Below the pieces are notes generated by a model. It did not search any database. It was not told where the DNA came from and was given only the letters and a program-made list of their open reading frames with translations. Of a DNA stretch of 17,784 nt, positions 14,061 to 17,784 are shown piece after piece (the stretch's first letter is position 1; every line of letters starts with the position of its first letter). Location: assembly GCA_045648205.1 (NCBI GenBank), contig JAZRNM010000025.1:1-17784 (forward strand). The letters run 5' to 3'. A program made the translations under genes and the position numbers. The DNA comes from SIG440 sp045648205. GTDB lineage: Bacteria > Bacillota > Clostridia > Monoglobales > Monoglobaceae.

Positions 14061-14094
14061 GAGAAGAGAAAAGGAAGTTTTGCTATGCAAAACA

Positions 14095-14123
14095 TTGAAT
14101 TATATGCAGAATCATGATATACT
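14095..14123 (+). promoter_or_regulatory. Extended -10 promoter of the four-helix-bundle gene
   Basis: TTGAAT (14095-14100) and TATACT (14118-14123) are separated by 17 bases, and TGA precedes the -10 box. The expected start near 14130 gives a very short leader carrying GAGGTGA directly before the ATG. Confidence 0.75.
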
Positions 14124-14142
14124 GAATTTGAGGTGAAAATGT

Positions 14143-14688
14143 ATGGGAAGTCCACTTTTGAATAAATCATTAGAATTTGCAACGCAAATTGTTTTATTTT
14201 ATGAAGAATATGCGAAATCAAAAAGAGATACAACCATTGCAAAACAGCTGCTACGGAGTGCAACAAGTGTTGGCGCAAATATAAACGAAGCAATTTATGG
14301 AAATAGTAAAGCTGATTTTATAGCAAAGTTGCATATTTCTCTAAAAGAGGTGAGCGAGAGTACATATTGGCTTACACTCTTAAAAAATACAAAATTGTTT
14401 GAATATGATTACGATAATTCTATCAATCTTGCTGAAGAAATAAAACGAATGCTCATATCTTCAATAAACACCGCGAAGAAAACAAGAATTAATGTGAATA
14501 TATATTGCTCTGTTTTGCAAAAAAATGACAACTTCCAACACGGAAAGTTGTCATTTTGGTTTTCATATTTATTTTATTATAAAATTACTTCCATATGGAA
14601 AGCCAGAAGGGGAGGCTCACCAGACAAAGGATGGTTGAAATCAGAGCAAGGCCTGCTCCCATTTTGCAGTCTTTTCCCACCAGTTTAG
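14143..14688 (+). CDS. Four-helix-bundle protein (23S rRNA intervening-sequence / Avd-like family), probably frameshifted at the 3' end
   Basis: Residues 1 to about 112 match the S23/IVS four-helix-bundle family: KSLEFATQIVLFYEE, AKQLLRSATSVGANINEA, ADFIAKLHISLKEVSES, TYWLTLLKNT. The family lies inside 23S rRNA genes of some bacteria and as free-standing genes elsewhere, and is related in fold to the diversity-generating-retroelement protein Avd; its biochemical role is not settled and no reverse transcriptase is seen here. Usual length is about 115-125 residues, but this frame stays open to 181. The extra tail crosses a terminator hairpin and overlaps the end of the convergent transporter gene by 104 bases. 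One extra base in the A-run near 14478-14482 would bring a TAA at 14490-14492 into frame and give a typical 116-residue protein ending KKNKN. The DNA is more AT-rich than its neighbours. The start has GAGGTGA six bases upstream. Confidence 0.8.
   Translation: MGSPLLNKSLEFATQIVLFYEEYAKSKRDTTIAKQLLRSATSVGANINEAIYGNSKADFIAKLHISLKEVSESTYWLTLLKNTKLFEYDYDNSINLAEEIKRMLISSINTAKKTRINVNIYCSVLQKNDNFQHGKLSFWFSYLFYYKITSIWKARRGGSPDKGWLKSEQGLLPFCSLFPPV
14522..14557 (-). terminator. Terminator of the AEC transporter operon, usable in both directions
   Basis: A 13-bp stem (14522-14534 with 14545-14557) extended by two C-G pairs past a bulged A. Seven T residues follow it on the minus strand, downstream of the transporter stop at 14585. 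On the plus strand the tail is TTTTGGTTTT, a weaker but possible terminator for the four-helix-bundle gene. Confidence 0.85.
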
Positions 14689-15493
14689 GGATCATAATGG
14701 GGTACATTCCGCAAGGCATTGCATATATCATCAGAGATAATGTCGCAATTTCTTTGCCAAACAGAAGATAAAGTGAACCGCATACCAGTGCAGGGATTAC
14801 GAAAAGCCTGAGAATTGACAATATGTAAACCCGAATGTCGGCGAGCAGTGACAGAATTTTTTGTTCTGCGATTACCACACCCATCAGGAGCATTGCGACG
14901 GGGCCTGTGCAACTGCTGGCACTTGTGAGAACCGAGTCCACAACTGTTGGAATGGGGATTGAAAAATATCCGATTACGCAACCGATAACGATTGAAATCA
15001 ACATTGGGTTGACCAATTTTTTGAAGGTGAGTTTACCCGTTCCCGTCAAAAGGCGATAGCCCTCGCTGTTTACATAGATATTGAGCGGGAAACTGAAAAG
15101 CATCAGGTTCATGAGAAAGGCTTCGCCATACAAGGCTTCTGCCAATACATAACCAAAATATCCATAGCTGGAAATTATTATGGTGTATTGGACAATGTTT
15201 CGCATATACTGGTCTTTGCTGAAAAGCTTTGCAAGAAGTTTTGCCAAAATTGCCAAAATCACCAAAACAATGGTGGATATGGCAATTATGCGATAATTTT
15301 CGGTTATGTATTGAGCGCTAAAGTTCCCTGCAAAGGTTTTGATTGTTTTTGAGAACATAAAAACATAGACGCCCAGCACGGAAAGCAGTTTTGAATGGGA
15401 TTTGTTGATTATGTTGGTTTTTGCAAGAACAAAGCCTATTGCTGCAAAAAGAAACAAGGTTGCGACTTGCTCAAAAATGATTGTTGTTGACAT
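14585..15493 (-). CDS. AEC (auxin efflux carrier) family transporter
   Basis: A 302-residue integral membrane protein with about eight to ten hydrophobic segments spread over its length. Family traits are the N-terminal helix followed by FVLAKTNIINKSHSKLLSVLGVYVF, the central SCTGPVAMLLMGVVIAEQ segment, and the C-terminal LMIYAMPCGMYPIMIPKLVGKD segment. AEC proteins export or exchange organic acids such as malate and malonate; the substrate here cannot be named. An AGAGG site lies seven bases before the ATG at 15493. It is 20 bases downstream of the DUF5662 gene, so it is the second gene of that minus-strand operon and ends at the 14522-14557 hairpin. The convergent four-helix-bundle frame overlaps its 3' end only through that frame's probably spurious tail. 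Confidence 0.92.
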   Translation of the reverse strand: MSTTIIFEQVATLFLFAAIGFVLAKTNIINKSHSKLLSVLGVYVFMFSKTIKTFAGNFSAQYITENYRIIAISTIVLVILAILAKLLAKLFSKDQYMRNIVQYTIIISSYGYFGYVLAEALYGEAFLMNLMLFSFPLNIYVNSEGYRLLTGTGKLTFKKLVNPMLISIVIGCVIGYFSIPIPTVVDSVLTSASSCTGPVAMLLMGVVIAEQKILSLLADIRVYILSILRLFVIPALVCGSLYLLFGKEIATLSLMIYAMPCGMYPIMIPKLVGKDCKMGAGLALISTILCLVSLPFWLSIWK

Positions 15494-15513
15494 TTGTGAA
15501 CCTCTTTGGCGTT

Positions 15514-16035
15514 TTATTTATATTTTCTTATGTGGCGAAATGTTTCCTTTTCGCCTTTTTCTGCAAGCATAACAAGCCAGCCTTCCAAAAGCTCCGACGT
15601 CTCAGGGTGGATGCTTCTGCGTTCTTTGCCCCGCATAAAGTATTCAAGGGGGTGGTTTTGGTTGTAGTTTTCTTTCTGATAGGTCTTGCTTGCTGCAACG
15701 CGGTCGCAAAACATTTCCTTCACATATTTTGTGGGCATTTTCACCGGAGATAGAACCTTGGTTTCGGGGTTGTAATCCGACCAATATTCAAAGTGATGAC
15801 GGTTTCGTCCTTTGTGGTGAAGCCATGCAGTTGAATAGCCAATGGCACTTCGCTCTGCCTCGTTGGGGCTGCGTGTGCCCTGGAAAAATTCCACACCGGG
15901 AATAAACTCAGTAGGCGAAAATTTTGAAAGGTCGTGGAGTATGCCTCTGAGGGGAATTCCGACTTTTATGCAGTGGTAAAAAACTTTATTCTTGTGATTC
16001 AGCACCGTGAAAAGGTGACCAAAAAATTTTTTCAT
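15514..16035 (-). CDS. DUF5662 family protein
   Basis: A 173-residue soluble protein. Histidine-rich motifs suggest a metal site: ILHDLSKFSPTEF near residue 32-44 resembles an HD motif, and WLHHKGRNRHHFEYW follows near 70-84; the rest is helical, ending with ELLEGWLVMLAEKGEKETF. I recognise the pattern as DUF5662, a family of unknown function found in Firmicutes and phages. The ATG at 16035 is chosen because AAGGAGA lies eight bases upstream; an in-frame ATG at 16059 has no such site. It has a strong minus-strand promoter and is first in an operon with the AEC transporter. A hydrolase or phosphodiesterase role is only an inference from the HD-like motif. Confidence 0.85.
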   Translation of the reverse strand: MKKFFGHLFTVLNHKNKVFYHCIKVGIPLRGILHDLSKFSPTEFIPGVEFFQGTRSPNEAERSAIGYSTAWLHHKGRNRHHFEYWSDYNPETKVLSPVKMPTKYVKEMFCDRVAASKTYQKENYNQNHPLEYFMRGKERRSIHPETSELLEGWLVMLAEKGEKETFRHIRKYK

Positions 16036-16064
16036 TATAAATTTCTCCTTTTCTTGCAATATAT

Positions 16065-16093
16065 ATTATATCATAAAGCTCTCTATTATGCAA
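16065..16093 (-). promoter_or_regulatory. Extended -10 promoter of the DUF5662-AEC operon
   Basis: On the minus strand TTGCAT (16088-16093) and a perfect TATAAT (16065-16070) are separated by 17 bases, with TGA directly before the -10 box. The start near 16058 is about 20 bases before the ATG. Confidence 0.85.
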
Positions 16094-16128
16094 CAACAAG
16101 GCTGTTTTTTGCTGCGAAATTTTTGGTG

Positions 16129-16156
16129 TATATTAACCCAGGAATTTTAAATAATA
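16129..16156 (+). promoter_or_regulatory. Tentative forespore-type (SigF/SigG-like) promoter of spoVAC
   Basis: GTATA (16129-16133) and AATAATA (16150-16156) loosely match the forespore sigma boxes (GYATR and CATWHTA), but the spacing of 16 is shorter than ideal and the -10 lacks its C. No sigma-A promoter is evident here. In Bacillus the spoVA operon is SigG-dependent. Confidence 0.3.
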
Positions 16157-16192
16157 ATAAAAAGAATTATTTGAAGAAGAGGAGGAACCTTT

Positions 16193-16639
16193 GTGAAATA
16201 TACCCAGGAGGAGTATAAAAAATATATCGAGAAAAAGTCCCCTGACAGCCCGCTCTGGAGAAATATGCTCATCGCTTTTGTTGTTGGCGGACTTATTTGT
16301 ATGGTCGGTCAGGGATTTTCGGATCTTTATGAAAGGGTTTTTGGCTTGGATGAGGAGAGTGTCAGAATGGCGGTGCCTATCACTATGGTGTTTTTGGGGG
16401 CGCTGTTTACGGGGCTCAATCTGTATCACAAGCTTGCCAAATTTGCGGGTGCCGGTACTCTTGTTCCCATAACCGGATTTGCAAATGCGGTGGTTTCGCC
16501 TGCTATTGAGTTCAAACGAGAGGGGTTTGTGCTTGGAGTTGCAGCGAAAATGTTTACCATTGCAGGTCCGGTTCTGGTTTATGGGATAAATGCATCAATT
16601 GTGCTTGGGCTTTTATATTATCTGATAGTTAAAATGTGA
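16193..16639 (+). CDS. spoVAC: Stage V sporulation protein AC
   Basis: A 148-residue membrane subunit of the SpoVA channel, which moves calcium-dipicolinate into the forespore and releases it at germination; in Bacillus SpoVAC behaves as a mechanosensitive channel. Membrane segments lie at about 24-42, 60-77, 85-105 and 120-145. Family motifs are NMLIAFVVGGLICMVGQ, GTLVPITGFANAVVSPAIEFKREGFVLG and GINASIVLGL. The start is the GTG at 16193, six bases after GGAGGA (16181-16186). It is the first gene of a spoVAC-spoVAD-spoVAE operon; spoVAA and spoVAB are absent here, which is the usual arrangement in Clostridia. Its stop lies 14 bases before the spoVAD start. Confidence 0.96.
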   Translation: MKYTQEEYKKYIEKKSPDSPLWRNMLIAFVVGGLICMVGQGFSDLYERVFGLDEESVRMAVPITMVFLGALFTGLNLYHKLAKFAGAGTLVPITGFANAVVSPAIEFKREGFVLGVAAKMFTIAGPVLVYGINASIVLGLLYYLIVKM

Positions 16640-16653
16640 TGGGGAGGAAAGAT

Positions 16654-17670
16654 ATGAATAAGAGATTGGGGAAACAAACGGTGGAAATGGCTTTTCCGGT
16701 GAATATTGTTGCAACCGCCAGCATTGCGGGACAAAAAGAGGCACAAGGACCTCTTGGTGAGTATTTTGATGTGGTTATGGAAGATGCTGAGTGGGGCGAG
16801 GAGACCTGGGAAAAGACCGAGAGCAAAATGCAAAAGCACGCAGTTATTCGGGCGCTCGAAAAGGGCGGAATTGATGCTGCAGACATAAACTATATTTTTG
16901 CGGGGGATTTGCTGAATCAATGCATCAGCTCCACCTTTGGACTTGCCGAGTTTGGAATTCCGTTTTTGGGGGTTTATGGTGCGTGCTCCACAATGGCAGA
17001 GACAATCGGGCTTTCTGCAATGGCAATTGACGGTGGATTTGCGGATTTTGCGGCGGCGGTCACATCAAGCCATTTCTGCACGGCGGAGAGACAGTACAGA
17101 AATCCTTTGGAATATGGCGGACAGAGAACCCCAACTGCTCAATGGACAGTTACCGGTTCGGGTGCGGCAATTCTTTCAAAGATGGGCGAGGGTCCGTTTG
17201 TTACGCATTTCACCTCGGGAAAGATTGTGGATTTTGGAATAAAGGATGCCAACAATATGGGTGCTGCTATGGCACCTGCGGCGGCGGATACTTTGGCGAT
17301 GCATTTCAAGGATACCGGGAGAAACCCTGAATTTTATGACCTTATTCTCTCTGGGGATTTGGGAGTGGTTGGGAGTTCGGTTGTGGTTGACCTTCTTCGG
17401 GATGAGGGAATTGATATTTCAAGCAATTATGATGATTGCGGCTGTATGATTTTTGACATTGAAAAACAGGATATGCATGCAGGGGGTTCGGGCTGTGGCT
17501 GTCTTGCGTCGGTTCTGTGCGGATATATTATGGACAGAATCCGGTCGGGAGAGCTGAAGAATGTTCTTTTTATGGGCACGGGGGCTCTTCTCAGCCCCAC
17601 TTCCACACTTCAGGGAGGAACAATTCCATCGGTTGCACATGCTGTTGCAATTTCTGCGGAAAGGGGATAG
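16654..17670 (+). CDS. spoVAD: Stage V sporulation protein AD
   Basis: A 338-residue soluble component of the SpoVA system with a thiolase-like fold; in Bacillus it binds dipicolinic acid at the forespore membrane. Motifs are the N-terminal VNIVATASIAGQKEAQGPLG, YIFAGDLLNQ, GVYGACSTMAE (Cys111 at the thiolase-like position), TSSHFCTAERQYRNPLEYG and SGDLGVVGS, ending with TSTLQGGTIPSVAHAVAI. The ATG at 16654 follows GGGGAGGAAAG at 16641-16649 and gives the usual family length. In-frame GTG 16636 and ATG 16639 overlap the spoVAC stop and lack a site. The gene is intact and sits six bases before spoVAE. Confidence 0.97.
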   Translation: MNKRLGKQTVEMAFPVNIVATASIAGQKEAQGPLGEYFDVVMEDAEWGEETWEKTESKMQKHAVIRALEKGGIDAADINYIFAGDLLNQCISSTFGLAEFGIPFLGVYGACSTMAETIGLSAMAIDGGFADFAAAVTSSHFCTAERQYRNPLEYGGQRTPTAQWTVTGSGAAILSKMGEGPFVTHFTSGKIVDFGIKDANNMGAAMAPAAADTLAMHFKDTGRNPEFYDLILSGDLGVVGSSVVVDLLRDEGIDISSNYDDCGCMIFDIEKQDMHAGGSGCGCLASVLCGYIMDRIRSGELKNVLFMGTGALLSPTSTLQGGTIPSVAHAVAISAERG

Positions 17671-17676
17671 AGTTTT

Positions 17677-17784
17677 ATGTTTATGGATTATTTCAATGCG
17701 TTCTGGGTTGGTGGAGTTTTTTGTGCCATTGCTCAAATTCTTGTGGACAAGACCAAAATGACGCCTGCGAGAATTCTTGTTTCC
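17677..17784 (+). CDS. spoVAE: Stage V sporulation protein AE, N-terminal part (cut by the window end)
   Basis: The first 36 codons are visible: MFMDYFNAFWVGGVFCAIAQ, then ILVDKTKMTPARILVS. This matches the start of the small (about 115-residue) membrane subunit SpoVAE (SpoVAEb), including the conserved VGG..C.I.Q and DKTK.TPARI motifs. An AAGGGG sequence at the end of spoVAD is about ten bases before the ATG at 17677; ATG 17683 in the same frame is a less likely start. It follows spoVAD by six bases in the same operon. Confidence 0.93.
   Translation, partial: MFMDYFNAFWVGGVFCAIAQILVDKTKMTPARILVS

Noticed and set aside
14490..14688. The C-terminal tail of the four-helix-bundle frame as a real protein domain
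   Set aside because: It translates a terminator hairpin and the antisense of the transporter 3' end, has no family-like content and ends in a low-complexity stretch; a frameshift explains it better.

Overview
The window looks like a chromosomal segment of an endospore-forming, anaerobic member of the Firmicutes (class Clostridia). The reasons are spoIIP and a spoVAC-spoVAD-spoVAE operon, a folate-dependent TrmFO, a DUF1540 protein, a class I fumarase, two SLH-domain surface proteins, AT-rich intergenic DNA with consensus sigma-A promoters, and strong GGAGG-type ribosome binding sites. The species cannot be named from the sequence alone.

Layout. (1) 1-3315: the 3' part of dxr (isoprenoid synthesis) and rseP (site-2 protease) form one operon. 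It is closed by a bidirectional terminator shared with a small convergent DUF1540 gene; asnA follows with its own promoter and terminator. (2) 3356-5135: a self-contained three-gene operon with promoter and terminator. It encodes a secreted SLH-domain protein, a small PqqD-like protein (the fold used as a RiPP recognition element) and a soluble Ser/His S24/S26-type peptidase. (3) 5198-9709: spoIIP, a convergent orphan fumarase alpha subunit, a cytoplasmic M14 metallopeptidase and trmFO. (4) 9710-13152: a very strong expression unit, with three tandem near-consensus sigma-A promoters ahead of a 1005-residue SLH S-layer-like protein. Its codon use differs from its neighbours, and it ends in a UUCG-loop terminator. 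(5) 13258-14560: an accessory patch with an unrecognised 96-residue protein, a tRNA-Arg(CCG), a 30-bp copy of the tRNA 3' end exactly 180 bp downstream, three small palindromes between the copies, a set of competing inverted repeats, and a four-helix-bundle (23S-IVS/Avd-like) gene whose 3' end appears frameshifted. (6) 14585-16093: a minus-strand DUF5662-AEC transporter operon. (7) 16193-17784: spoVAC, spoVAD and the start of spoVAE, which encode part of the channel that loads dipicolinic acid into the forespore.

How the genes work together: SpoIIP (engulfment) and SpoVAC/AD/AE (DPA uptake) are sporulation functions. The SLH proteins build the cell surface, and the abundant one has the promoter architecture and codon bias expected of a major surface protein. 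The most unusual pieces are the tRNA-Arg 3'-end duplication with its palindrome-rich 150-bp interior, and the SLH/PqqD-like/peptidase operon, which has maturation-type partners but no visible radical SAM enzyme or transporter.
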